Origin: an uncultured Clostridia bacterium
GTDB lineage: Bacteria; Bacillota; Clostridia; Oscillospirales; Ruminococcaceae
Direction: 5' to 3'
NCBI GenBank assembly: GCA_947175385.1
Contig: CAMWMN010000010.1
Coordinates: 1 to 43,251 of the forward strand
Length of the DNA stretch: 43,251 nucleotides
Positions 1 to 7,843 of the stretch are shown piece by piece. The first letter of the stretch is position 1; every line of letters starts with the position of its first letter. Position numbers and translations under genes: made by a program. The notes beneath the pieces were generated by a model. The model saw nothing but the letters and a program-made list of their open reading frames with translations. It was not told the DNA's origin and searched no databases.

Positions 1-782
1 GTGGAATAATCCGCTACACCGGCGCGGATTTGAATGTGCTCTCCCCTGCCGCCCCGACTGCGGACGAGCCGTCCGCTCCCGAGGAAAAGCCCGCCGTTAA
101 AAATGTGGAACTGCCAAAACCCGTAAATGTTTCCGCAGGTGAAATCGCCTCGCGGATACAAGACAACGAGGAGATTAAATTTCTGTTCAACGAGGCTCAA
201 CGGCTGTACGGAAGAATGCTCCGACAAAGTGAGGAGCAGCTTCTCATCTCGCTTACCGACCACTACGGGCTTTCGGGAGCAGTATCGGCAATGCTGTTAG
301 GATATTGCTTCAAAAACGGTCAGACCGCACCGAGTTACATCTCCGCTGTTGCCAAAAACTGGGCAGAAGAGGAAATCACCTCGGTGGAGCTTGCGAACGC
401 GAAGATACGTGCATTGGAAAAGCAAAGCGCTATTGAAGAGCGTCTGCGCCGCGCAATGGGTATGAAGTCCCGAATGACCTCCAAAATGCGGAATTTCATC
501 GATAAATGGGCGAATGAATGGGGCTTTAGTGAGGAGATGATTATGCTCGCTTACGAAAAGACGGTAGACCGGATCAACGAATGGAAGCCCGAATACGCGA
601 ATAAAATCCTTGAAAGCTGGAACGCAGAGGGCTTATGCACTCCCGAAGCGGTTGAAAAATCGGAAACCGCATATCGTCAATCGATGAGCAAAAGACCATC
701 TGCCGAGCCAAGCGGCAAATCCTCGTTTAATGTCGACAGCGTTATGTCGGAGCTTAAAAATCGTTATAAAAACGGGACTTGA
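1..782 (+). CDS. dnaD: DnaD-domain replication initiation protein, 5' end outside window
   Basis: Primosome component thought to remodel DNA and help load the replicative helicase. The reading frame is open from base 3 of the window without a stop, so the N-terminal (winged-helix) part lies upstream; the TTG at 30 is not a convincing start. What is visible is a Pro/Glu-rich linker (about residues 10-45 of the visible part) followed by two helical DnaD/DnaB_2-type repeats, one around NEAQRLYGRMLRQSEEQLL and one around MRNFIDKWANEWGFSEEMI, the latter with a W-x3-G-x5-I-x2-A-Y pattern. The stop codon overlaps the Shine-Dalgarno of the helicase-loader gene 8 bases downstream, so the two are almost certainly cotranscribed. 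The family assignment rests on the paired repeats and on the dnaI-like neighbour. Confidence 0.85.
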   Translation, partial: GIIRYTGADLNVLSPAAPTADEPSAPEEKPAVKNVELPKPVNVSAGEIASRIQDNEEIKFLFNEAQRLYGRMLRQSEEQLLISLTDHYGLSGAVSAMLLGYCFKNGQTAPSYISAVAKNWAEEEITSVELANAKIRALEKQSAIEERLRRAMGMKSRMTSKMRNFIDKWANEWGFSEEMIMLAYEKTVDRINEWKPEYANKILESWNAEGLCTPEAVEKSETAYRQSMSKRPSAEPSGKSSFNVDSVMSELKNRYKNGT

Positions 783-790
783 GGTAAAAT

Positions 791-1786
791 ATGGGATTGG
801 ACAAAAGGTTTTTTCAATTGGCGCAAGAGCGCCTTGCTCAGCGCCGTTCGGACAACCGAGCGCTTGAAATAAAACGCCGCGAGGAAATCTTCGCTAAACT
901 GCCGCAATATTCCCGACTTGCGGACGAGCTTTCGGGAACGATGGCAGAGGTCGCGAGGATTCTGGCGGCAAGAGATCCCTACGCGGAATCCAAGGTCAAG
1001 GCACAATTGGACAAAAATGTCGAGCTTCAGCGGCAAATGGACGAGGTTCTCACACAAGGCGGTTATCCGTTGGACTATTTAGACCGCATATACACCTGTC
1101 CGAAATGTCACGATAAAGGCTCGGTAGACGGCGAATGGTGCGGGTGCTTTCGGAAAATCCTCACGGGAATCGCCGCAGAGGATCTTAACGCGCGCTCCCC
1201 GCTGCGGTTAAGCTCGTTCGAGAGCTTTAAGATTGACGCTTATCCCGATGAAGTGGACAATGAGTTCGGAGTCAGCAAGCGCGAAATTATGAAACAAAAC
1301 TTCACCGACTGTGCGAAATTCGCCGAGGAGTTCAACGGGCGCGGCTACGGGCTGTTTATGATTGGCGGTACGGGTCTTGGAAAAACGCACCTGTCACTTG
1401 CTATCGCAAATACCCTCATCAAGCGTGGATTCAGCGTGATTTACGGCTCAACCCCGGAGCTGCTGCGAAAGCTCCAGAAAGAGCAATTCTCACGCGGCGA
1501 AAAGAGCGATGATACAATGATGCTACTTACCGACTGCGATTTGCTGATTCTCGACGACTTGGGAGCCGAAAGCTCCTCGGAGTACACCGCTTCCTTGTTG
1601 TATGAGGTTATAAACGCGCGGCAGAGCCGTTCGATTCCGATGATTGTCAATACCAATCTCGATGAAAACGGCTTGAAGCAACGATATCAGGACAGACTAT
1701 GGTCAAGATTATTCAGTATGAAGGTGCTGTTTTTCCGCGGAAACGACAATCGGCTCGGTTTGGCGATTAACAGTACAAGAAAATAA
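791..1786 (+). CDS. dnaI: Primosomal helicase loader, DnaI/DnaC-type AAA+ ATPase
   Basis: Loads the replicative DNA helicase onto the origin or onto restarted forks. The 331-residue protein has an N-terminal helical part (1-95), a Cys-rich zinc-binding region (CPKCHDKG...CGCF, about residues 100-121) and a DnaC/IstB-type AAA+ domain with Walker A GGTGLGKTH near residue 193 and Walker B LLILDDLG near 251. A sensor/arginine region follows (DRLWSRLF). The zinc-finger-plus-ATPase order is that of Bacillus DnaI rather than of transposon IstB. It sits 8 bases after dnaD and 15 bases before a phosphofructokinase gene, in the same direction. ATG at 791 is preceded by GAGG overlapping the dnaD stop. 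Confidence 0.9.
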   Translation: MGLDKRFFQLAQERLAQRRSDNRALEIKRREEIFAKLPQYSRLADELSGTMAEVARILAARDPYAESKVKAQLDKNVELQRQMDEVLTQGGYPLDYLDRIYTCPKCHDKGSVDGEWCGCFRKILTGIAAEDLNARSPLRLSSFESFKIDAYPDEVDNEFGVSKREIMKQNFTDCAKFAEEFNGRGYGLFMIGGTGLGKTHLSLAIANTLIKRGFSVIYGSTPELLRKLQKEQFSRGEKSDDTMMLLTDCDLLILDDLGAESSSEYTASLLYEVINARQSRSIPMIVNTNLDENGLKQRYQDRLWSRLFSMKVLFFRGNDNRLGLAINSTRK

Positions 1787-1801
1787 ACGGGAGGTAACAT
1801 T

Positions 1802-2887
1802 ATGGGAAAACTCAGAATCGGCATTCTTACAAGCGGCGGCGACTGCCCCGGACTTAACGCGACTATTCGCGGCGTTGCGAAAGCAACCTACGAGCAATTC
1901 GGCGAGGACAAGGTTGAAATTGTCGGGATTCATGATGGGTATCACGGCTTGATTCACGGCGATTACAAGGAGATGTCGCCCTCGGATTTTTCGGGAATCC
2001 TCACCACAGGAGGCACTATCCTCGGAACAAAGCGCACCCCGTACAAGATGATGCAGATTATCGAGGACGACAAGGTTGACAAGGTCAAGGAGATGAAACA
2101 GACCTACCGCAACCTCAAGCTGGATTGTCTGTTCACCTTGGGCGGAAACGGAACACACAAAACCGCAAATATGCTCTCCGAGGAAGGCTTGAATGTTATC
2201 GGTCTGCCGAAAACAATTGATAATGACATTTTTGGTACGGACGTAACATTCGGATTTCATACCGCTGTTGATATCGGAACGGAGGTCATTGACCGAATCC
2301 ATACTACTGCCAACTCCCACAGCCGAATTATGGTAATCGAGATCATGGGTAACAAAGCGGGCTGGCTGACTCTGTACAGCGGTGTTGCGGGCGGCGCGGA
2401 TATTATCCTCATTCCCGAGATTCCGTATGACATCGGAAAGGTTGCAAAGGCTTGCCAGAAGCGCGCGGACGCGGGCAAGGCGTTCTCAATCATCGCAGTT
2501 GCAGAGGGAGCGTTCGACAATGAGGAGGCAAAGCTCAAGAAAAAGGAGCGCGCCAAGGCTCGCGCTGAACGCGGCGAAACTACCGCGACATCGCGAATCG
2601 CCAAGGAGGTCGAATCGAGAACAGGTCTTGAAACCAGAACCGTTGTTCCTGGACATTTTCTGCGCGGCGGCTCTCCCTCCGCGTATGATCGAGTTCTCGC
2701 AACGCAGTTTGGCGCTCATGCGGCGCACCTGTTAAAGCTCGAGAAGTTTGGATATACGGTAGCAATGGTAGATGGCAAGGTTACCGAGAACAAGCTCGTT
2801 GACGTTGCAATGAAAACCAAATTCGTCACCGAGGACTGCGACATCGTTAAAACCGCGCGGGACATCGGAATCTCGTTCGGTGATTAA
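1802..2887 (+). CDS. pfkA: 6-phosphofructokinase (PfkA family, G104/K124-type)
   Basis: Phosphorylates fructose 6-phosphate to fructose 1,6-bisphosphate in glycolysis (cytoplasm). The 361-residue protein begins with the nucleotide-binding GILTSGGDCPGLN motif and has GGNGT near residue 119, the substrate-binding PKTIDND near 139, a MGNKAGW segment near 183 and PGHFLRGG near 282. Where bacterial ATP enzymes have GGDG and PGTIDND, this one has GGNG and PKTIDND. Gly at the first site favours ATP, while Lys at the second is typical of PPi-using and long-clade enzymes, so the phosphoryl donor should be treated as unproven. AT start with GGGAGG 8 bases upstream. It ends just before a bidirectional terminator. 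Confidence 0.92.
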   Translation: MGKLRIGILTSGGDCPGLNATIRGVAKATYEQFGEDKVEIVGIHDGYHGLIHGDYKEMSPSDFSGILTTGGTILGTKRTPYKMMQIIEDDKVDKVKEMKQTYRNLKLDCLFTLGGNGTHKTANMLSEEGLNVIGLPKTIDNDIFGTDVTFGFHTAVDIGTEVIDRIHTTANSHSRIMVIEIMGNKAGWLTLYSGVAGGADIILIPEIPYDIGKVAKACQKRADAGKAFSIIAVAEGAFDNEEAKLKKKERAKARAERGETTATSRIAKEVESRTGLETRTVVPGHFLRGGSPSAYDRVLATQFGAHAAHLLKLEKFGYTVAMVDGKVTENKLVDVAMKTKFVTEDCDIVKTARDIGISFGD

Positions 2888-2896
2888 TACAACAAA

Positions 2897-2918
2897 CCCC
2901 CGAATTTTTATTCGGGGG
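2897..2918. terminator. Bidirectional rho-independent terminator between pfkA and nrdG
   Basis: Perfect 9-bp stem CCCCCGAAT/ATTCGGGGG with a TTTT loop, followed by ATTTTTG on the plus strand and by TTTGTT on the minus strand. It lies between two convergent genes and can serve both. Confidence 0.85.
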
Positions 2919-2927
2919 ATTTTTGTA

Positions 2928-3443
2928 TTATTTTTCCGGAATTTGTATTACCATATTCTCCGCGAGACTTGCTGGTACATCAATCAATCGTTGATTATCG
3001 CTCCCGCGAAACGGCAGAGAGAGCGTTCTCCGCTCAAGAATAAACCGTCCGTCCACCAACACATCAAGTATTGAAAGCAGCTTACCGACATACTCCTCGC
3101 TTTCGGCTTTTTGCCAAAGCTCTTTCCACGTCCAACCGCTGTAACACCATAAATTATAGCCGCGCTCCTTAAACATTTTACCGAGGTGATACAGCGGCTC
3201 GGGCTGACTGAACGGCTCTCCGCCCGAGAATGTCACTCCTGTAATTAATGGGTCTTCGGTACACTCCGCAAAAAGCTCCTCAATCGGAACAGTTCTTCCC
3301 GCATTGAAATCGTGCGTTTGCGGATTGTGACAACCCGGACAGTTGTGCGGGCAGCCCTGAACAAAAATCGTGTATCTCATTCCGGGACCATCCACAATGG
3401 ATTCCAGAACCGTCCCGGCAATACGCAAATCCAATTTCAGCAT
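2928..3443 (-). CDS. nrdG: Anaerobic ribonucleotide reductase activating protein (radical SAM)
   Basis: Radical-SAM activase that uses a 4Fe-4S cluster and S-adenosylmethionine to install the glycyl radical on NrdD. The 171-residue protein has the NrdG-type CxxxCxxC cluster motif (CPHNCPGC, about residues 31-38), the preceding DGPGMRYTIFVQGC segment and the TFSGGEP motif near residue 72 that binds SAM. The length matches the family. ATG follows GGAG by 9 bases, 12 bases after the nrdD stop, so both genes form an operon. The activase looks intact although its partner upstream lacks the usual radical site. Confidence 0.93.
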   Translation of the reverse strand: MLKLDLRIAGTVLESIVDGPGMRYTIFVQGCPHNCPGCHNPQTHDFNAGRTVPIEELFAECTEDPLITGVTFSGGEPFSQPEPLYHLGKMFKERGYNLWCYSGWTWKELWQKAESEEYVGKLLSILDVLVDGRFILERRTLSLPFRGSDNQRLIDVPASLAENMVIQIPEK

Positions 3444-3455
3444 ACCACGATCTCC

Positions 3456-5720
3456 TTATTCATCTATTTTGATGAACATCTTTGGACGCTCAATTCTGTC
3501 AAGCACAATTTCGCTGTCATGGCGGTGACACATGGGGCATTCATCGTCGATTATCCCCGTGAATCCGCAGCAAGGATCGCGGTCAATTGGGTGATTTATC
3601 GCGCCGTAGCCGATTCCCTGCTCTTTCATATAGCGGACGATCTGCTCGAACGCGTCAAGATTCTTCAGCGGGTCGCCGTCAAGCTCGATATAGCTGATGT
3701 GTCCGGCGTTGGTAAGTGCGTGATACGGCGCTTCAATATGGATCTTCTTGAACGCGCTGATGTTATAATATACGGGCACATGGAAAGAATTGGTATAATA
3801 ATCCTTGTCGGTGATTCCGGGAATTTCGCCGTAGTGTTTCTTGTCAATGTTGATAAACCGTCCGGAGAGTCCCTCGGCGGGAGTCGCCAGCAGACTGAAA
3901 TTCAGCCCCGTCTTTTTGCTCTTAGCGTCTACCTTTTCGCGCATATGGGTGATGATTTCCAGACCGAGCTTTTGCGCCTCCTCGCTTTCACCGTGGTGAA
4001 CGCCGATAAGTGACATCAAGCACTCCGCAAGACCGATAAATCCAACGGACAACGTGCCGTGCTTCAGAATCTCGTCAATGTTGTCATTCTCGTCCAGTTT
4101 CTCGGAATCGATCCAAACACCCTGCCCCATCAGAAACGGGAAGTTTTTAACACGCTTTGAGCACTGAATCTTAAACCGCTGCAAAAGCTGCTCGAACACC
4201 AATTCCATCATTGCGTCCAAATCCCGATAAAACTTGCTGATGTCCTTGTTTGCCTCAATTCCCAGACGCGGGAGATTAATCGTGGTAAAGCTCAGATTTC
4301 CGCGTCCCGTAACGATCTCGCGCGATGGATCGTAAATATTGCCGATAACGCGTGTGCGGCAACCCATATAGGCGATTTCGGTGTTGTAATCGCCCTCTTT
4401 GTAATATTGCAGATTGAACGGTGCGTCGATAAAGCTGAAATTCGGGAACATTCTCTTTGCGGAAACACGAATCGCCAGCTTGAACAGGTCGTAATTCGGG
4501 TCGCCCTCATTGTAATTTACACCCTCTTTCACCTTAAAGATGTGAATCGGGAAAATCGGCGTTTCGCCGTTTCCTAAGCCGCTTTCGGTAGCAAGCATTA
4601 CGTTTCGCGCAACCATTCTGCCCTCGGGGGAAGTGTCCGTGCCGTAATTGATGGAGGAGAACGGATTCTGCGCGCCCGCGCGGGAATTCATCGTGTTGAG
4701 ATTATGAATCAGCGCCTCCATTGCCTGATATGTCGCGCGGTCGGTTTCAATCTCCGCGAGTTTCTCTGCCTCATCCTGAAGCGCGGTAAACTTGTCGCCG
4801 AATTTGGGCGCGAGAATCTCCCACTCACGGGACTTGTAATCATCATTATTATTCAGCGATGGGAACAATCCCTCCTCTGCCAGTTTTCCCTCAACCTCTT
4901 TCAGCGTTCCCAATATCTCGTGATAGTCAATATTTTCATAAGAATACAGGATTGCCTTTGCCAGATTCTGGATATACATACGTCGGAAAGTCTTTTTTAC
5001 ACCCTCTGCCATCGCGTAGTCGAAATTCGGCACAGACTGTCCGCCGTGCTGGTCATTTTGGTTGGACTGAATGGCAATACACGCAAGCGCCGCATAGCTT
5101 GAGATGTCGTTCGGCTCACGCAGGAATCCGTGCCCGGTGGAGAATCCGCCGTGGAACAGCTTAAGCAAGTCAATCTGGCAACAGGTGGTAGTGAGTGTGA
5201 GAAAATCCAAATCGTGGATATGAATATCGCCGTTTATATGAGCGTTAGAAAATGCCGGGTCAAGCACATACATCTCATTGAACTGCTTTGCGCCCTCGCT
5301 GCCGTATTTCAGCATAGTTCCCATAGCAGTATCGCCATCTATATTCGCGTTTTCACGCTTGATGTCGCTGTCCGCGGCGGGCATAAACGTCAAATCCTCG
5401 TAAGTCTTCATCAGCGTGGAATTCATCTCGCGGACGCGAGTGCGCTCCGCGCGATAGAGGATATACGCTTTGGCGGTCTTGGTGTGTCCCTCCTCAATCA
5501 GGACGCGCTCCGCCATATCCTGAACCTCCTCAACTGACGGATTTCTGCCGATAATCGTTTCGGAAAGCTCCTGGCAAACCATATCCGCAAGCCGAAGCGA
5601 CTCGTTGTAGTCCTTTCCGCCCACAGACTGCGCCGCCCTGAAGATTGCGTGCGCGATTTTCTCGATATTAAAAGGCACTTGTCTGCCGTCACGCTTTTTG
5701 ATCATTGTTATCATTGCCAT
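3456..5720 (-). CDS. nrdD: Anaerobic ribonucleoside-triphosphate reductase, lacking glycyl-radical C-terminus
   Basis: Large subunit of the class III reductase that makes dNTPs without oxygen. 754 residues: an ATP-cone (about 5-95, starting IKKRDGRQVPFN) that senses dATP/ATP, then the catalytic barrel with conserved TTTCCQI (Cys near 180/181) and MGCRTRV (Cys near 454), HGGQS and a Cys-rich C-terminal zinc region (Cys near 717, 718, 728, 731). After DRIERP, where relatives continue with an RITGYLV-like glycyl-radical loop and about 30 more residues, this protein reads KMFIKIDE and stops; no trace of the loop is found in the other frames and nrdG starts 12 bases later. Start: ATG at 5720 has AAAGGAG 10 bases upstream; the in-frame GTG at 5741 falls in a probable operator and is unlikely. 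Confidence 0.9.
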   Translation of the reverse strand: MAMITMIKKRDGRQVPFNIEKIAHAIFRAAQSVGGKDYNESLRLADMVCQELSETIIGRNPSVEEVQDMAERVLIEEGHTKTAKAYILYRAERTRVREMNSTLMKTYEDLTFMPAADSDIKRENANIDGDTAMGTMLKYGSEGAKQFNEMYVLDPAFSNAHINGDIHIHDLDFLTLTTTCCQIDLLKLFHGGFSTGHGFLREPNDISSYAALACIAIQSNQNDQHGGQSVPNFDYAMAEGVKKTFRRMYIQNLAKAILYSYENIDYHEILGTLKEVEGKLAEEGLFPSLNNNDDYKSREWEILAPKFGDKFTALQDEAEKLAEIETDRATYQAMEALIHNLNTMNSRAGAQNPFSSINYGTDTSPEGRMVARNVMLATESGLGNGETPIFPIHIFKVKEGVNYNEGDPNYDLFKLAIRVSAKRMFPNFSFIDAPFNLQYYKEGDYNTEIAYMGCRTRVIGNIYDPSREIVTGRGNLSFTTINLPRLGIEANKDISKFYRDLDAMMELVFEQLLQRFKIQCSKRVKNFPFLMGQGVWIDSEKLDENDNIDEILKHGTLSVGFIGLAECLMSLIGVHHGESEEAQKLGLEIITHMREKVDAKSKKTGLNFSLLATPAEGLSGRFINIDKKHYGEIPGITDKDYYTNSFHVPVYYNISAFKKIHIEAPYHALTNAGHISYIELDGDPLKNLDAFEQIVRYMKEQGIGYGAINHPIDRDPCCGFTGIIDDECPMCHRHDSEIVLDRIERPKMFIKIDE

Positions 5721-5737
5721 TTTTTGACTGCTCCTTT

Positions 5738-5785
5738 GCACAATATGTTGTATAGAAATTAACGTACTCTTTCATTATACAGTAT
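5738..5785 (-). promoter_or_regulatory. Two NrdR-box-like sites over and after the nrdD promoter
   Basis: Site 2 (5753-5738) reads ATACAACATATTGTGC and matches about 13 of 16 positions of the NrdR-box consensus acaCwAtATaTwGtgt as I remember it. A weaker site 1 (5785-5770, about 10 of 16) overlaps the -10 hexamer. Their start-to-start distance of 32 bases (three helical turns) is the usual arrangement for NrdR, the dATP-responsive repressor of ribonucleotide reductase genes. No nrdR gene is in the window. Confidence 0.6.
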
Positions 5786-5802
5786 TTTTCCACGCTTGTC
5801 AA
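5774..5802 (-). promoter_or_regulatory. Consensus sigma-A promoter of nrdDG
   Basis: Minus-strand TTGACA (5802-5797), 17-base spacer, TATAAT (5779-5774), both hexamers perfect. It lies 54 bases upstream of the nrdD start codon. Confidence 0.85.
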
Positions 5803-5862
5803 TAGAAAACGAAAAAATTTTCGAGAAATTTTTTCGATTCGGCATTTCTCCAAAACGTAAAA

Positions 5863-5885
5863 GCTCCCCGTTTCAAACAGGGAGC
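5863..5885 (-). terminator. Terminator of the SGNH/DUF4358 operon
   Basis: Stem GCTCCC/GGGAGC continued by GTTT/AAAC across one mismatch. On the minus strand it is followed by TTTTACGTTTT. It lies 12 bases after the last gene of the operon. Confidence 0.7.
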
Positions 5886-5897
5886 GAAATTTCATTT

Positions 5898-6272
5898 TTA
5901 CGCGAGAGCTGAAAAACTCCCGGATTTATTCATAATATCAATGACGAGGATAGCAGTAAGCGCGACATTAAACACGTTGCTTATGACGACATACGTCACC
6001 GAAGAACGCTTGTGCCGTGGCTTTAGAAAACCGCTGTTGATACCGATCCACCCCGCCGAAACCGCAACGGCGATAACCATAGTCAATATTCCGCCGAATA
6101 GCGTGACATCGACTTTCATTATACGCATAACCACATATTCAAGCACGATATATGTCAGCGGAACTACTATCAACGGAAGCGTTGCAACCGCCCAATCCTT
6201 ATGGTGTGTTCGGAGAAAAATCATTACAACCAACAAGAAAATGGCTAATATTGCCGCACATTCAATCGCCAT
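5898..6272 (-). CDS. Small multi-pass membrane protein, function unknown
   Basis: 124 residues with about four hydrophobic segments: near the N-terminus (AAILAIFLLVVMIFL), then LPLIVVPLTYIVLEYVV, GGILTMVIAVAVSAGWIG and VVISNVFNVALTAILVI; a basic KPRHKRSS loop precedes the last. No family recognised. ATG at 6272 is chosen because AAAGGAG lies 8 bases before it; the longer reading from 6293 would include this ribosome binding site. It is the last gene of a four-gene operon of envelope proteins, 21 bases after the DUF4358-like lipoprotein, and is followed by a terminator. Confidence 0.75.
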   Translation of the reverse strand: MAIECAAILAIFLLVVMIFLRTHHKDWAVATLPLIVVPLTYIVLEYVVMRIMKVDVTLFGGILTMVIAVAVSAGWIGINSGFLKPRHKRSSVTYVVISNVFNVALTAILVIDIMNKSGSFSALA

Positions 6273-6293
6273 ATTTTTCTCTCCTTTTTGCAA

Positions 6294-6869
6294 TCAACCG
6301 AGTATGTCTTTCGCTATGTTGTTGTCCGCGCAAATTGCGTAGGTTACGGTTGTTCCGTTTATGTTCACAAAAGCGTCATCAAGCTTGTAAAGCTCATTGG
6401 CAGCGATTGGATAATCCTCATAGGTCTTTTTCTGGGCTTCAACGCGATTTTCCAGACACTCCTTAATTCTTGATGCCGCGTCCTCACTTTGTGCGACAAA
6501 AATACCGAACTCATCGGGCATTGCTCCCGAGCCACAGATATACGCCGAATACTCCGCAACATCGTTCATAGTGAAGCCGTAATAAACCTCGAGATTATCC
6601 TCCTTAACCGCTACCATCGATGGGAACTCAACATCGTTCATAAGCTGATCGGTTTGGCTGCTAATATCGTAGAATATGACGTTACTGGAAATATCACTGT
6701 TTGAAACAACTTCCCAGCTGTTTTCGGAATCAGTGCTTTCCGGTTTTGAAGCAGTACTGCCGTTCCATGAGGCGGGATTACTTCCGCTGTTTGAGGACTG
6801 ATTGTCGCCGCAGCCAGCCAGCATAACGCAGCTCAATGCTGCCGCGATAAATAAAGTAGATTTTTTCAT
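6294..6869 (-). CDS. DUF4358-like lipoprotein
   Basis: Secreted lipoprotein of 191 residues, probably anchored to the outer face of the membrane. Signal peptide MKKSTLFIAAALSCVMLAGCG has a clear lipobox (LAGC, Cys19), then a Ser/Asn/Gly-rich linker to about residue 45. The globular part (about 60-190) contains a MPDEFGIFVAQ segment, a helical stretch with ENRVEAQKKTYEDY and a final strand ending TVTYAICADN, which together resemble DUF4358 proteins of Clostridia; biochemical function is unknown. ATG at 6869 has AAGGAG 6 bases upstream. It follows the SGNH lipoprotein by 53 bases and precedes a small membrane protein by 21 bases. Confidence 0.78.
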   Translation of the reverse strand: MKKSTLFIAAALSCVMLAGCGDNQSSNSGSNPASWNGSTASKPESTDSENSWEVVSNSDISSNVIFYDISSQTDQLMNDVEFPSMVAVKEDNLEVYYGFTMNDVAEYSAYICGSGAMPDEFGIFVAQSEDAASRIKECLENRVEAQKKTYEDYPIAANELYKLDDAFVNINGTTVTYAICADNNIAKDILG

Positions 6870-6922
6870 AATTTCTCCTTTTCTTGGAAGTCCGCATAAA
6901 TCTCCGTACGGACAAATTGGTT

Positions 6923-7843
6923 TCATTGCGTTTCCAATCCGAAAAGCAATACATCATAAGCAGCCTTTTTGAAATGAAAGCCATCTACCTCGGCATACTC
7001 TGCCTTGAAATAGCCGTTGTTATCACTCAAAGCGGTATTCAAGTCAAAATACCGAATCTCCAGTTCCTCACACATTTCCTTTATATAATCGTTCGCGCTG
7101 TCGATGGTTGTCTTCGTGATTCCGGCGCTCTTCGCCAAGGAGCTGTTTTCTGTAATGGGCGGCACGGAGACTATACATATCTCGCTGTTCGGGCAGGCGG
7201 TTTCCAACGCGTTGATAAGGCTCTTGTAGTCATTAACCAATCCGGTGAGCGACACTCCGGGACCCAACATATTCGAGCCGAGCATAATGTTTATATGCGT
7301 TGGCTGCATTTCTTCCGCATAATCCACCGCTGTTCCGTTATAGTTGCTCAAAGTGTTGTAATGCGCACCGGCTATCGAATTTCCAACCGACGCGGCGACA
7401 TTGCTCTTGTCAAGAATGCCATAAAGACTCAATCCAGTGAAAATGCTGTCGCCGATAAACAAATCATCGCTGAAGTACTCATAGTTGTAATATGTTGGCA
7501 TGGTGATTTTTGATTGTTCTTCGTAAGAGGTAATATCATCAGGCACATATTCATCCGGGTTTATGTTATCAGAACTTGAATCATCAGGACTTGTATTATC
7601 GGAGTCTGAAGTATCAGTGCTTGTGTCATCGAAGTCTGAAGCATCGGTGCTTGTGTCATCGGAGTCTGAAACATCGGTGCTTGTGTCATCAGATTCCATG
7701 CTTGGTTCGTCCATGGGAGAGTCCGATTCGAACATTGACAGTGAAGAATTATTATCCGCAGAATTTCCGCTTGTTATATTGCCGCAGCCTGCAAACATAA
7801 CACAGCTCAACGCTGCCGCGACAATTAACTTCTTCCTGTTCAT
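6923..7843 (-). CDS. SGNH/GDSL-hydrolase lipoprotein
   Basis: Probable secreted esterase or O-deacetylase of the SGNH superfamily; the natural substrate, perhaps an acylated cell-wall or carbohydrate group, is unknown. 306 residues: lipoprotein signal (FAGC, Cys20), a low-complexity Asp/Ser/Thr linker (about 30-110) with a 10-residue tandem repeat, then the catalytic domain. Visible blocks are FIGDSIFTGL (nucleophile Ser), MLGSNMLG (the G-x-N block) and VDGFHF (Asp-x-x-His) near the C-terminus. Its ATG overlaps the stop of the upstream paralogue by four bases (ATGA), so the two are translationally coupled. The domain is closely related to that paralogue, which points to tandem duplication. 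Confidence 0.85.
   Translation of the reverse strand: MNRKKLIVAAALSCVMFAGCGNITSGNSADNNSSLSMFESDSPMDEPSMESDDTSTDVSDSDDTSTDASDFDDTSTDTSDSDNTSPDDSSSDNINPDEYVPDDITSYEEQSKITMPTYYNYEYFSDDLFIGDSIFTGLSLYGILDKSNVAASVGNSIAGAHYNTLSNYNGTAVDYAEEMQPTHINIMLGSNMLGPGVSLTGLVNDYKSLINALETACPNSEICIVSVPPITENSSLAKSAGITKTTIDSANDYIKEMCEELEIRYFDLNTALSDNNGYFKAEYAEVDGFHFKKAAYDVLLFGLETQ
7578..7697. repeat. Four tandem 30-bp units inside the SGNH lipoprotein linker
   Basis: Units begin at 7578, 7608, 7638 and 7668 with GAA and contain the core TCATCGGAGTCT or variants. They encode ten-residue Asp/Ser/Thr units (DTSTDxSDxD) in the linker, so the linker length can vary by slippage in steps of ten residues. Confidence 0.85.

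Noticed and set aside
5721-5741. GTG start for nrdD
   Set aside because: The extension would contain the ribosome binding site of ATG 5720 and overlap the operator.
7578-7697. CRISPR or regulatory direct repeats
   Set aside because: 30-bp units without unique spacers, inside the coding frame of a low-complexity linker.
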